Origin: Nisaea acidiphila
Lineage (GTDB): Bacteria; Pseudomonadota; Alphaproteobacteria; Thalassobaculales; Thalassobaculaceae
DNA length: 64,000 nucleotides
Direction of reading: 5' to 3'
Assembly: GCF_024662015.1 (NCBI RefSeq)
Contig: NZ_CP102480.1
Span: forward strand, 682,001-746,000
Position 1 is the stretch's first letter. Each line of letters begins with the position of its first letter. Both the position numbers and the translations under genes were made by a program. Shown one piece after another: positions 54,356 to 63,366 of the stretch. The notes under the pieces are model-generated. The model worked only from the letters and a program-made list of their open reading frames with translations. It had not been told where the DNA came from and made no database searches.

Positions 54356-56053
54356 ATGCGGCGCCCGACCCGACTGTTCGTCCTCTGGCTGCTCCTCCTG
54401 ACCGCGTCGCTCTCGCTTTACCGTCCCGCCGAGGCGCGCGAGCAGCTCGTCATCGGCATGACGCAGTTTCCGTCGACCCTGAACCCGATGATCGACGCGA
54501 TGCTGGTGAAGACCTACGTGCTCGGCATGGCGCAGCGGCAGATTGCGATCTTCGGCCATGACTGGGAGCCGGTCTGCATCTGGTGCACCGAATTGCCGAC
54601 CTTCGAGAACGGCCGCGCGAAACGTTTTCCTGTGCTCGATGCGGACGGGAAGCCGGCCGGCAAGGAAGGCGTGCGTACGACCTACACCATCAAGCCGGGC
54701 GCCTTCTGGGGCGACGGCACGCCGATCACGACGGAAGACGTGCTTTTCAGTTGGGAAGTCGGGCGTCATCCGGAGACCGGGGTCTCGGATCTCAACTCCT
54801 ACCAGGAAATCGTCGATATCGAGGTGGAGGACGAGCGCACCTTCACGATCGTGCGCAACAAGATCGACTACCGCTACAACACGCCCGGCGATTTCAATCT
54901 CCTGCCGGCGCATCTGGAGCGGGACGCCTTCGCCGTTCCGCGCGATTACAAGACCCGCACGCTCTACAAGACCGCACCCGCGACACCCGGGCTCTATAAC
55001 GGCCCCTACCGGGTCTCGGAACTCAGCGAGGGCGCGTATATCGTGCTGGTCCGCAACGAACATTGGCAAGGCAAGCCCCCCGCCTTCGAGCGCATCGTGG
55101 TGAAAACAATCGAGAAGACGGCCGCGCTGGAAGCCAACCTGCTGTCCGGTGCCATCGATTACATCGCCGGCGAAGCGGGCCTGACGCTGGACCAGGCACT
55201 CGGCTTCGAGAAGCGGCACAGCGAAACCTTCGACTTCATCTACAAGCCCGGCCTGATCTACGAACATATCGAGTTCAATCTCGATAATCCGATCCTGGCG
55301 GATGTAAGGGTCCGCCGTGCATTGCTGCACGCGATCGACCGGCAGGCGATCTCCGATCGGCTCTTCGCCGGCAACCAGCCGGTCGCGCATGGCGCCGTCA
55401 ATCCGCTCGACTGGGCCTACCACAAGGACCTGCCGACCTATCCGTTCGATCCGGACCGCGCGGCCGCACTGCTGGACGAGGCGGGCTGGAGCAAGATCGA
55501 GGACGGCATCCGCCACAGGCCGGACGGTACACGGCTCAGCCTCGAGATCATGACCACCTCCGGAAACCGCATCCGCGAACTGGTGGAGCAGGTGCTGCAG
55601 AATTTCTGGAAGCAGGTCGGCGTCGAGGTGACGATCCGCAACGAACCGGCCCGGGTCTTCTTCGGCGAGACGGTGCGCAAGCGCGCATTCCCCGCGATGG
55701 CGATGTTCGCGTGGCTCTCCGCGCCGGAATCTCTGCCGAAGACCACGCTCTACTCCACCTCGGTCCCGACCGAGGCGAACAACTGGTCGGGACAGAACGC
55801 GACCGGTTACAGGAACGCCGAGATGGACCGGCTGATCGACGCCATCGAGGTCGAGCTCGACCGGGAGAAGCGCCGCGCGCTCTGGGCAGAACAGCAGACC
55901 CTCTATGCGACCGACCTGCCGGTGCTCCCGCTCTACTTCCGCTCCAACGCCTACATCCTTCCGAAATGGCTGAAGGGGCTGCGCCCGACCGGGCATAAAT
56001 ACAGCTCCACCTACTGGATCGAGCAGTGGCGCGACAGCTCGGACGCGAACTGA
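54356..56053 (+). CDS. ABC transporter substrate-binding protein, family 5
   Basis: Periplasmic receptor for a peptide-type importer, 565 residues. Signal peptide 1-27 (core LFVLWLLLLTASLSLYRPAEA). EQLVIGMTQFPSTLNPMIDAM, WGDGTPITTEDVLFSWE and DVRVRRALLHAIDRQAI are family-typical. GAGGTG lies 6 bases before ATG 54356. The two permease genes follow (7-base gap), but no ATPase gene is adjacent, so it may use a shared ATPase such as the fused one at 30088. Confidence 0.92.
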   Translation: MRRPTRLFVLWLLLLTASLSLYRPAEAREQLVIGMTQFPSTLNPMIDAMLVKTYVLGMAQRQIAIFGHDWEPVCIWCTELPTFENGRAKRFPVLDADGKPAGKEGVRTTYTIKPGAFWGDGTPITTEDVLFSWEVGRHPETGVSDLNSYQEIVDIEVEDERTFTIVRNKIDYRYNTPGDFNLLPAHLERDAFAVPRDYKTRTLYKTAPATPGLYNGPYRVSELSEGAYIVLVRNEHWQGKPPAFERIVVKTIEKTAALEANLLSGAIDYIAGEAGLTLDQALGFEKRHSETFDFIYKPGLIYEHIEFNLDNPILADVRVRRALLHAIDRQAISDRLFAGNQPVAHGAVNPLDWAYHKDLPTYPFDPDRAAALLDEAGWSKIEDGIRHRPDGTRLSLEIMTTSGNRIRELVEQVLQNFWKQVGVEVTIRNEPARVFFGETVRKRAFPAMAMFAWLSAPESLPKTTLYSTSVPTEANNWSGQNATGYRNAEMDRLIDAIEVELDREKRRALWAEQQTLYATDLPVLPLYFRSNAYILPKWLKGLRPTGHKYSSTYWIEQWRDSSDAN

Positions 56054-56060
56054 CCGGCGC

Positions 56061-57029
56061 ATGACTGCGTTCCTCATCCGCCGCCTCGGCCAGGCGCTGC
56101 TCGTGCTCTGGCTCATGTCCTTCGTGACATACGGGCTGCTGGTCTTGATGCCGGGCGATCCGGTCGACCTGATGCTGGCGGGCGATCCGAACGTGACCGC
56201 GGCCGACGTGACGCGGCTGAGAGCCCTCCATGGGCTCGACCGCCCGTTCATAGAGCGCTACGGCGAGTGGCTCGGCAACGCCGTGCAGGGAGATTTCGGC
56301 TATTCCCGCCTCTTTGCCGCACCGGTCACCGACATCCTTGCGCCGCGCCTGTTGAACTCGCTTCTGCTGATGGGGCTGGCCTTCGCGCTCGCCGTCGCCA
56401 TCGCCCTGCCGGCCTCCGTGCTCGCTGCGAGGCATCCGGGCAGTCTGGCCGACCGTGCGATCAACCTCTTCTGCTTCGCCGGCATCTCCGTGCCGCCCTT
56501 CTGGCTCGCCCTGCTGCTGATCCTGCTCTTCGCGGTCGCGCTGGGGCTTTTCCCGGCGAGCGGCATGGCGACGATCGGCGACGGCGGGCTCGCCGACCGA
56601 GCGGCGCATCTCGTGCTCCCCGTCCTCACGCTGGCCGCCGCCAGCGTCGCGCAATATACCCGGCACGGCCGGGCGGCCATGGTGGAAGTGCTGCGCGAGG
56701 ACTATATCCGCACCGCCCGCGCCAAGGGCGCCCGCGAGCGCACGATCCTCTGGCGTCACGGCTTCCGCAACGCGCTGATCCCGCTGGTCACCATCATGGC
56801 ACTCGATTTCGGCGCGCTCTTTTCCGGCGCTCTGATCACCGAGACCATGTTCGCCTATCTCGGCATAGGCAAGACGATCTACGACGCGGTGATGGGGAAC
56901 GATTTCAACCTCGCCCTCGTCGGCCTGCTGCTCGCCACCGCCGTCACGCTCGCGGCCAATATCGCAGCCGACGTCGCCTACGGCCTGATCGACCCGCGCA
57001 TCCGGCTCACGGGAAGGAAGTCGGCATGA
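56061..57029 (+). CDS. ABC transporter permease, OppB/DppB-like
   Basis: 322-residue inner-membrane permease. TAFLIRRLGQALLVLWLMSFVTYGLLVLMPGD is the canonical N-terminus, followed by a periplasmic region GLDRPFIERYGEWLGNAVQGDFGYS and the coupling loop RTARAKGARERTILWRHGFRNALIPLVT. ATGA overlap with the next permease. Confidence 0.94.
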   Translation: MTAFLIRRLGQALLVLWLMSFVTYGLLVLMPGDPVDLMLAGDPNVTAADVTRLRALHGLDRPFIERYGEWLGNAVQGDFGYSRLFAAPVTDILAPRLLNSLLLMGLAFALAVAIALPASVLAARHPGSLADRAINLFCFAGISVPPFWLALLLILLFAVALGLFPASGMATIGDGGLADRAAHLVLPVLTLAAASVAQYTRHGRAAMVEVLREDYIRTARAKGARERTILWRHGFRNALIPLVTIMALDFGALFSGALITETMFAYLGIGKTIYDAVMGNDFNLALVGLLLATAVTLAANIAADVAYGLIDPRIRLTGRKSA

Positions 57030-57949
57030 GCGACGAATATTTCCTCCCGCTCCGCCGGCGCGGCCCGCTCGCACGTCTCCGGGCGAACGGCGCCGCCGCA
57101 CTCAGCCTCACCTTCCTCATCCTGCTCCTGCTCGCCTGTTTCTCGGCACCGCTGATCGGCGCAGCGCTCGGCCTCGACGCCACAACGCCGGACCTGTTCA
57201 GCATCTCCGCACCGCCGTCGGCCGCGCATCCGCTCGGCACCGACGAAATCGGCCGCGACCTGCTGTTGCGCCTGCTGGAAGGTGGCCGGGTCTCGCTTAC
57301 GGTCGGCATCGCCGCAGCGCTCAGCGCGAGCGCCATCGGCACCCTGCTCGGCCTGCTGGCGGGCTGGCGCGGCGGCATTCTCGACGCAATTCTGATGCGG
57401 CTCGCGGACGGGGTGATATCGCTGCCGCTTCTGCCGCTGCTGATCGTGCTCGCCGCGGTGGACCCGGAGAAAGCCGGGGTGCCGGCCTCCCTCGTCCATT
57501 CGGAGAGCTTCAGCCTCTACCGGATCGTACTGATCATCGCGCTGGTCGGCTGGACCACGACGGCGCGTCTGGTGCGCGGATCCGTGCTGAGCCTGCGCGA
57601 GCGGGATTTCATCGAAGCCGCCCGCGCGCAGGGGCTGCCGCCGTCCCGCATCCTCTTCCGACACCTGCTGCCGAACGCCGCATCGCCGATCCTGGTCGCG
57701 GCCACGCTCACCATCGGCAACGTGATCCTGTTCGAGAGCGTGCTGAGCTTCCTCGGTCTCGGCGTACAGCCGCCGATTCCGAGCTGGGGCAACATGCTGA
57801 CCGGTGCACAAGAGCTGATCGCCGGCGCGCCGATGCTCGCCATCTGGCCCGGCCTGCTCATCTTCGCCGCCGTGATCGCCTTCAATTTCCTCGGCGACGG
57901 GCTGCAGGAGGCGCTGGATCCCCGGGCCGGGCAAAGACGAACCCGATGA
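57026..57949 (+). CDS. ABC transporter permease, OppC/DppC-like
   Basis: 307-residue inner-membrane permease. HPLGTDEIGRDLLLRLLEGGRVSL (N-terminal BPD conserved GTDxxGRD motif) and the coupling loop RERDFIEAARAQGLPPSRILFRHLLPNAASPILV are typical. ATG 57026 overlaps the previous stop by 4 bases, and its own stop overlaps the ATG of the lipoprotein gene. Confidence 0.94.
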   Translation: MSDEYFLPLRRRGPLARLRANGAAALSLTFLILLLLACFSAPLIGAALGLDATTPDLFSISAPPSAAHPLGTDEIGRDLLLRLLEGGRVSLTVGIAAALSASAIGTLLGLLAGWRGGILDAILMRLADGVISLPLLPLLIVLAAVDPEKAGVPASLVHSESFSLYRIVLIIALVGWTTTARLVRGSVLSLRERDFIEAARAQGLPPSRILFRHLLPNAASPILVAATLTIGNVILFESVLSFLGLGVQPPIPSWGNMLTGAQELIAGAPMLAIWPGLLIFAAVIAFNFLGDGLQEALDPRAGQRRTR

Positions 57950-58413
57950 AACATCGCGCCGCATTGACGCCCCCGAAGGCGCTCTCTAGCTTCACAGCCA
58001 TGACCCGCTTGCGCGCTCTCACCCTCATGCTGCTCTTCACCGCCACGCTCGGCCTTGCCGCCTGCGAGGAAGAGCAGCCTACCGTGGTCAACCGGCGCGA
58101 CGCCAAGCCGCCGACCGGACAGGGTCAAACCGGTGAAGTCTGCGTGCTGGTGCGGAACCGCACGCCCTTCACCATCACCGGCCGGGTGCAGTTGAAGACG
58201 CGCGAGCGCACCAGCTTCCGGATCGCCCGCAACGGGCGGAACAAGATCTGTCTGGTCGGGACTTTGTTCGGCGGCGACACGGTCTCGCTGGTCGTGACCA
58301 ACTTCATGACCCTGCCGCTCTTCTCCTGCTATGTGCGCTTCGATCAGTCGATCGACATCTATGCCCGCCCGCATCCCGACGGGGGCTGGCTCTACAACGC
58401 GCCCTGTTCGTAA
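57946..58413 (+). CDS. Predicted lipoprotein of unknown function
   Basis: Not recognised. The lipobox LAAC (in LMLLFTATLGLAACEEEQ) predicts lipidation at Cys. The rest is a beta-rich extracytoplasmic domain (VCVLVRNRTPFTITGRVQLKTRERTSFRI) ending in a CYVRFDQSIDIYARPHPDGG region with two more Cys. ATG 57946 overlaps the permease stop (ATGA). ATG 58000 would start right before the signal peptide but has no ribosome site, so the start is open. It may be an accessory of the ABC importer. Confidence 0.75.
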   Translation: MKHRAALTPPKALSSFTAMTRLRALTLMLLFTATLGLAACEEEQPTVVNRRDAKPPTGQGQTGEVCVLVRNRTPFTITGRVQLKTRERTSFRIARNGRNKICLVGTLFGGDTVSLVVTNFMTLPLFSCYVRFDQSIDIYARPHPDGGWLYNAPCS

Positions 58414-58452
58414 GGAAGCGGGCCGAAGCGACCCGGCCCCGACCAAGAAAAT

Positions 58453-58890
58453 TCAGGAAACCAGTTCCGGCTGCAACGTCTTCACGTGCCGGCGTACCGC
58501 CTGGATCACCGGCAGGCCGCCCAAGGCCATGACATCGACCGGGGCCTTGCCGCGGAACGGGCCGTTGGCATTGCCGGTGGTGACCCAGCAATCCGCCTCG
58601 TCCTCGTCCAGCGCCTCCTTCATATCGCGATAGAGCGCGACCAGGGAGGATGTCCGCTCGAGCTGATCGACGGAGAGAACGCCCTGCCAACTGCCGTCGC
58701 TCATCGCCGCCCAAGTGCCTTCATCGACGTTCATGAGCTTAGCCGCGGTCTTCGCGGGGACCTGCCAGAGATCGAACAAACCCGCGATGGTCCTGACCGC
58801 CACCGGTGTCAGTTCCTTGCGCTCTTTCACCCGTTGGAAACGGCCCGCCGACTGGCTGTCACCACCTGACATATTTCTGGTTGTCTCCAT
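58453..58890 (-). CDS. DUF2384 (MbcA/ParS/Xre antitoxin-like) protein
   Basis: 145 residues. The C-terminal toxin-binding-type domain shows GNANGPFRGKAPVDVMALGGLPVIQAVRRHV (about 105-136). An N-terminal HTH-like Xre region precedes (RTIAGLFDLWQVPAKTAAKLMNVDEGTWAAM). These antitoxins normally pair with a RES-domain toxin, but no toxin gene is adjacent. A stand-alone regulator is possible. The start ATG 58890 has AAGGTG about 13 bases upstream. Confidence 0.85.
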   Translation of the reverse strand: METTRNMSGGDSQSAGRFQRVKERKELTPVAVRTIAGLFDLWQVPAKTAAKLMNVDEGTWAAMSDGSWQGVLSVDQLERTSSLVALYRDMKEALDEDEADCWVTTGNANGPFRGKAPVDVMALGGLPVIQAVRRHVKTLQPELVS

Positions 58891-59144
58891 CTGAATGGCA
58901 CCTTGCCTTTTCTGACGCCCGACCTCCCGTCGGAAGGCGCCAAAACACGATATGCCGGTCTTTTCCGATCATTCATTTTTTATCGCGAATTTTAGACTAA
59001 CGGCGTAACCACCTATTTGAAAGAGAATAATATTTAGCACTTCAGCTACATTTTAACTGATATGCCTTATCTAAAATTCTTAGCTTTTTTTCTTAAATGA
59101 TTGATTTTTATGAAATGGAGATCTGAACAATAATCCGGTCTCGA

Positions 59145-59951
59145 TCAACGGTCCTTTGGCGCGGAAAGCCGGTCGAGCCGCAGCCGGTCGTGGCTGTCCG
59201 TCAAGCGCCGCTGAACGGCGAAAACCACTACCGTCACACCGATTGCCGTCGCGCCGGCGATGAGGAACATCACCAATAGTTGATATTTGACGGCTTCGAC
59301 GGGATCGATCCCGGCCAGAATCTGACCGGTCATCATGCCCGGCAGGTAGACCAGCCCCGTCGCCGCCATTGAATTCACGGTCGGCGTCAGCGCGGTGCGG
59401 AGCGCAGAGCGGGTCATCGGCAGCACGGCCTGCCGGAACGACCGGCCGAGCGCGAGCTGCGCCTCGACCCCCGCCTTGCCATCCACCAGCGCCATGGTGA
59501 TCGCCCGGATGGCGAGCGCGACGCCGGTCATGCAGTTGCCAAGCACCATGCCAAGCAAAGGCAGCAGATAGCGTGGGTGGTACCAAGGATCGGCCGTGAC
59601 CTGCGTCGTCAGCGCGAAGCCGAGCATCAGCAGGGCGGCGAAAGACATCGCTCCGGCACCGAGGCCATATCCCCAGAAGCCTTTCAGCTTCCGGTCCTGC
59701 CGCGCCATCGCTTCGTATCCGGCAAAACCGAGCATGGTGGCGACGGCGAGACCGGTCCAGAACGGCGAGACCGTAGTCAGCAGAAAGTCGAGAATCAGCC
59801 CGATGAGCAGCAATTGCACCACCATGCGCACCGACGCGATGGCCAGGCTGCGGGCGAGGCCGAGTTCGAAGGCGATCGAGACGGCACCGTTGATCAGAAG
59901 CAGCAACGCCGCGAGCGCGAGATCCGCATAAGAGAGCGCCTCATAGGTCAC
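59145..59951 (-). CDS. fetB: ABC permease, FetB/YbbM (UPF0014) family
   Basis: 268-residue inner-membrane protein with about 6-7 hydrophobic segments. SVRMVVQLLLIGLILDFLL and LPLLGMVLGNCMTGVALAIRAI are typical of UPF0014. MAATGLVYLPGMMTGQILAGIDPVEAVKYQLLVMFLIAGATAIGVT is also diagnostic. GTG 59951 overlaps the fetA stop. In E. coli FetAB exports iron and protects against oxidative stress; whether this one moves iron is inferred. Confidence 0.92.
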   Translation of the reverse strand: MTYEALSYADLALAALLLLINGAVSIAFELGLARSLAIASVRMVVQLLLIGLILDFLLTTVSPFWTGLAVATMLGFAGYEAMARQDRKLKGFWGYGLGAGAMSFAALLMLGFALTTQVTADPWYHPRYLLPLLGMVLGNCMTGVALAIRAITMALVDGKAGVEAQLALGRSFRQAVLPMTRSALRTALTPTVNSMAATGLVYLPGMMTGQILAGIDPVEAVKYQLLVMFLIAGATAIGVTVVVFAVQRRLTDSHDRLRLDRLSAPKDR

Positions 59952-60547
59952 GATGCCGCCTCTTCGACAAGCAGGCCGTCCTCCAGCCGGAAGCCCCGCG
60001 CCCCGACACGGGCGAACTGACTGCTATCGTGGGTGACGAATAGGCAGCAGCCCCCGGCAGCGCAATGCTCTGAGACCAGCCTCTCGACCGTTTCCGTCGC
60101 CGCATCGTCCAGCGCCGCCGTCGGCTCGTCCAGCAGGAGGCAACGAGGTTTGTTCTCGAGCAGCCGGATCAGCCCCAGCCGCTGCCGCTCTCCGGTCGAG
60201 AGCCGGGCAACGGACCAGTCGCCCGCCTCGGGGTCGAGACCGAGGCGCTCGGCAAACTCCCGGCAGGCGGACCAATCGCCGAAATGGGCAGCAACTCCGT
60301 CGGCCCACCAGCCGGGCTCGGCCGGCAGATAACCCACTTGCCGCCGCCAATCGGGTGCGGGCATTGACCCGCGATCGTTTCCTTCGAGAGCAACGCTTCC
60401 GCCGGCCGGATCGAGATCGGCAATGGCACGAAGCAACAGGGACTTTCCGGAACCGGAGCGACCGCGCAGAGCGACGCAGGTGCCGGCTGCGACGTCCAGA
60501 TCGACTGGTCCGACGTGGAGGCTGGTGAGCCCCCGGATCTCAAGCAC
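59948..60547 (-). CDS. fetA: ABC ATPase, FetA-like
   Basis: 199 residues as annotated. Walker A GRSGSGKSL at about 29-37, signature RLSTGERQRLGLIRLL, Walker B CLLLDEPTAALDD. GTG 60547 is preferred: GGAG lies 6 bases upstream and the ABC fold begins directly (VLEIRGLTSLHVG). A longer frame to ATG 60613 would overlap the GDCCVxC gene by 74 bases; the shorter one by 8 bases. Pairs with FetB. Confidence 0.88.
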   Translation of the reverse strand: MLEIRGLTSLHVGPVDLDVAAGTCVALRGRSGSGKSLLLRAIADLDPAGGSVALEGNDRGSMPAPDWRRQVGYLPAEPGWWADGVAAHFGDWSACREFAERLGLDPEAGDWSVARLSTGERQRLGLIRLLENKPRCLLLDEPTAALDDAATETVERLVSEHCAAGGCCLFVTHDSSQFARVGARGFRLEDGLLVEEAAS

Positions 60548-60782
60548 CTGCCACTCCGTCCGAACTGCAGCAGCCGTCTCCGAGCTGTATCGGGGGACAG
60601 GGGACGGTTCCATAGGAACAGAAGACGCAACAATCTCCCGGCTTCGGCTTCAGCAAAGTCCCACACCCCTTACAATCGTAGAACCACTGGCAGGCATTCA
60701 GGGGCATCGCTTCCCGCTCCCGATGCCCGCAATGCGGACAAGTGAGAACCGAATGTGTGACGATCTCTGCCGGATCAACCAA
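60540..60782 (-). CDS. GDCCVxC-domain small zinc-ribbon-like protein
   Basis: 80 residues with CPHCGH (15-20), CKGCGTLL and the signature PKPGDCCVFCSYGTVPCPPI. This matches the group named GDCCVxC domain-containing (seleno)protein: small, Cys-rich, sometimes with selenocysteine, here all Cys. A TTG (60782) start with weak AGAGG site is the only option upstream of the first CxxC. Its end overlaps fetA. Metal binding or redox role is likely but not shown. Confidence 0.85.
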   Translation of the reverse strand: MVDPAEIVTHSVLTCPHCGHREREAMPLNACQWFYDCKGCGTLLKPKPGDCCVFCSYGTVPCPPIQLGDGCCSSDGVAGA

Positions 60783-60845
60783 CGCCTCTGGTCTCCAATG
60801 CGCTACAGCGCGGACAGACCGCCGGGCCGAGAATGCGGCTTGCGG

Positions 60846-62018
60846 TCAGCTTGCCCGCGGCAGGCGATCCTCGACGAGCTGGCTCCAGTAGCTTGCGCCC
60901 CAGGGCAGGGCCTCGTCGTTGAAGTCATAGCCGGCATTGTGCAGCATCTTGCCCTCGCCGCCGCCGCCATTGCCCATCCAGATATAACAGCCCGGCTTCT
61001 TCTCGAGCATAAAGGCGAAATCCTCACCTCCCATGCTCGGGGTCGGGTCGCGGACAACCTTCTCGCCGCCAACGAGGCGCTCGGCGACCTCGGCCGCCAT
61101 CGCGCTCTCGGCATCGGAATTCACGGTCGGCGGATAGCGCTTCTCGTAGCGCAGCTCCGCGGTCGCGCCGAAGCCCGCGCAGACGCCATCGATGATCTGC
61201 TTCATTTTCGGCTCGATCATGTCGCGCACTTCCGGTCGGAAGGAGCGGGTCGTGCCGGCGAGCTGCACCATGCCCGGGATGACATTGTAGGCGTCGCCGC
61301 CATGGATCTTGGTGACGGAGACCACGACCGCGTCCATCGGGTCGACATTGCGGCTGGCGATACTCTGCAGCGCCGTCACCACCTGGGCGGAGACCAGGAT
61401 CGGGTCGATGCCGAGATGCGGCATCGCGCCGTGGCCGCCGACGCCCTTGATGTCGAGCTCGAACATGTCGTAGGCGGCCATCATCGGCCCCGGACGGACC
61501 GCGACGGTGCCGACCGGCATGCCCGGCCAGTTATGCATGCCCCATACGCTGTCGACCGGGAACTTGTCGAACAAGCCTTCCTCGACCATCACCCGGCCGC
61601 CACCCTCGTTCTCTTCGGCCGGCTGGAAGATGAACTGTACGGTGCCGGAAAAATTGCGGGTCTCGGCGAGGTATTTCGCCGCGCCGAGCAGCATCGTGGT
61701 GTGTCCGTCATGGCCGCAGGCGTGCATCTTGCCCGGGTTTTCCGAGGCGTATTCGGCACCGGTCTGCTCTGTGATGTCGAGCGCATCGATATCGGCGCGG
61801 AGCCCGATCGCCCCGCCCTCTCCGTTGCCCTTCAGCGTGCCCACCACGCCGGTGCCGGCGAGCCCTCGGTGCACCTCGATACCGAAGCTTTCCAGCTTCT
61901 CGGCGATGAAATTGCTGGTCCAGTGTTCCTCGAAGGCGGTTTCCGGATGGCGGTGCAGTTCGCGCCGCCACGCGGTCATCTCCTCGTGAAACTCGGCGAT
62001 CCGGTTGTAGATGGGCAT
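60846..62018 (-). CDS. M20-family amidohydrolase (hippurate hydrolase-like)
   Basis: 390-residue metallohydrolase of the M20D subfamily, which cleaves N-acyl amino acids. MHACGHDGHTTMLLGAAKYL contains metal ligands C101 and H103. QPAEEN with E135/E136 and H162 (GMHNWPG) follow, then SMGGEDFAFM near the C-terminus. AGGAAG precedes ATG 62018 by 7 bases; the open frame beyond the start is a shadow of the next gene. It follows an amidohydrolase by 26 bases. Confidence 0.94.
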   Translation of the reverse strand: MPIYNRIAEFHEEMTAWRRELHRHPETAFEEHWTSNFIAEKLESFGIEVHRGLAGTGVVGTLKGNGEGGAIGLRADIDALDITEQTGAEYASENPGKMHACGHDGHTTMLLGAAKYLAETRNFSGTVQFIFQPAEENEGGGRVMVEEGLFDKFPVDSVWGMHNWPGMPVGTVAVRPGPMMAAYDMFELDIKGVGGHGAMPHLGIDPILVSAQVVTALQSIASRNVDPMDAVVVSVTKIHGGDAYNVIPGMVQLAGTTRSFRPEVRDMIEPKMKQIIDGVCAGFGATAELRYEKRYPPTVNSDAESAMAAEVAERLVGGEKVVRDPTPSMGGEDFAFMLEKKPGCYIWMGNGGGGEGKMLHNAGYDFNDEALPWGASYWSQLVEDRLPRAS

Positions 62019-62044
62019 CGGAAGACTTCCTGTACGAGACCTAC

Positions 62045-63316
62045 TCAGAAGGCCGCGTTGGCGGCCGAGGTGAAGCGGAGGACATTGTCCGCCGGGTTGT
62101 GGGTCTCGTGCACGCCATCGTCTGTCTTGATGCGGGCCGGGACACCGTTCTTGATCACCATACGGTGGTTCGTCCGATCCGCAACCCGGTCGATATCGGC
62201 GATCGGATCGCCGTCGACGATCAGCAGGTCCGCATGCATGCCTTCGGCGACAATGCCGCGGCCCTCCAGCCCCATCAGATCGATGCCGTTCCGGGTCGAG
62301 AAAACGATCGCGTCCATCGGCTTGATGCCGATCTCGGTCATGTAGCGAAGCTCGAGCGCGTTTTCGCCGTGCAGGTTGAAGGGCGTGCCGGCATCGGTGC
62401 CCATGGCGATCTTGCCGCCCGCCTCGTAAAACATCCTGATCGACTGGATATGCCGCTCCTGCACCCGGACCGCTTTCTCGACCGCCTGCGCCGGGACGCC
62501 GTTGTCCCGGTTGGCGACGATATTGCGGACCGCCGCCAGCGTCGGCACGAGATAGGTCCCGGCGTCCAGCATCTCCTTCAGGCACTCGTCGTCCATGAAG
62601 ATCCCGTGCTCGATGGAGGCGACACCGGCGCGGACCGCATTCAGAATGCCGAGACTGCCCTGCGCGTGGCTCGCGGTGCGCTTGCGGAACCGCAGTCCCT
62701 CGGCGACGCCCGCCGCCATCTCCTCTGCGGTGAAGTGCGCATCCTCGGGGCTGACGCCCGGGGTCATGACGCCGCCGGTCGCCATCATCTTGATCAGGTC
62801 GGCCCCTGCGTGGATCTGCTCGCGCACGGCCTTGATCACCTCGTCCGCGCCGTCCGCGATGCGGCCGTTGCGGTTGCCGTGGCCGCCGGTCATGCAGATC
62901 ACCTTGCCGGAACAGAGAATGCTCGGACCGATCTGCACGCCGCTGTTGCAGGCGTCCCGCACGGCGAGTTCGAGGTAATCCTTGCCGCCGCAATCGCGCA
63001 GCGCCGTGATCCCGCTCATGAGCGATTGCTGGGCATGCTTGAAGGCCGCCATGGTGACCTGGCCCGGCGTCATGGACGCCTGCGCGGCGGCGGGGTTGCC
63101 CTCGCCCCCCATGGTCAAATGCACATGGCAATCGACCAGGCCCGGCAGCAGCGTGCCGCCCGTGAAATCGACACGGAACCCGGTGAAGCCCTGGAAACGG
63201 TCCAGCGGCGCCAGTTCGGCGATCCGCCCGTCCCTTACCATCACCCCATGAGCTTCGAGCGTGGCGCCGCTTCCGTCGAGAATGGTGCCGCCTTCGTAAA
63301 GGGTTTCTTCGGTCAT
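62045..63316 (-). CDS. Amidohydrolase (imidazolonepropionase/Xaa-Pro dipeptidase-like)
   Basis: 423-residue TIM-barrel metal-dependent hydrolase. GLVDCHVHLTM holds H64 and H66. ADLIKMMATGG has the bridging Lys. SHAQG and IEHG provide His ligands, and MGTDAG holds the catalytic Asp. ATG 63316 has AAGGAT 8 bases upstream. It is transcribed with the M20 hydrolase and a sugar kinase; this may be a catabolic operon for an N-acyl or prolyl compound, which is not resolved. Confidence 0.93.
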   Translation of the reverse strand: MTEETLYEGGTILDGSGATLEAHGVMVRDGRIAELAPLDRFQGFTGFRVDFTGGTLLPGLVDCHVHLTMGGEGNPAAAQASMTPGQVTMAAFKHAQQSLMSGITALRDCGGKDYLELAVRDACNSGVQIGPSILCSGKVICMTGGHGNRNGRIADGADEVIKAVREQIHAGADLIKMMATGGVMTPGVSPEDAHFTAEEMAAGVAEGLRFRKRTASHAQGSLGILNAVRAGVASIEHGIFMDDECLKEMLDAGTYLVPTLAAVRNIVANRDNGVPAQAVEKAVRVQERHIQSIRMFYEAGGKIAMGTDAGTPFNLHGENALELRYMTEIGIKPMDAIVFSTRNGIDLMGLEGRGIVAEGMHADLLIVDGDPIADIDRVADRTNHRMVIKNGVPARIKTDDGVHETHNPADNVLRFTSAANAAF

Positions 63317-63366
63317 CAGATATCCTTGGCCGGGCGCGCGAGCGCCCGCGTTGTTCTGCGTCGTAT

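Noticed and set aside
62019-63131. Upstream extension of the M20 hydrolase frame
   Set aside because: It lies inside the amidohydrolase gene in another frame and is Arg-rich shadow coding; ATG 62018 has a good ribosome site.
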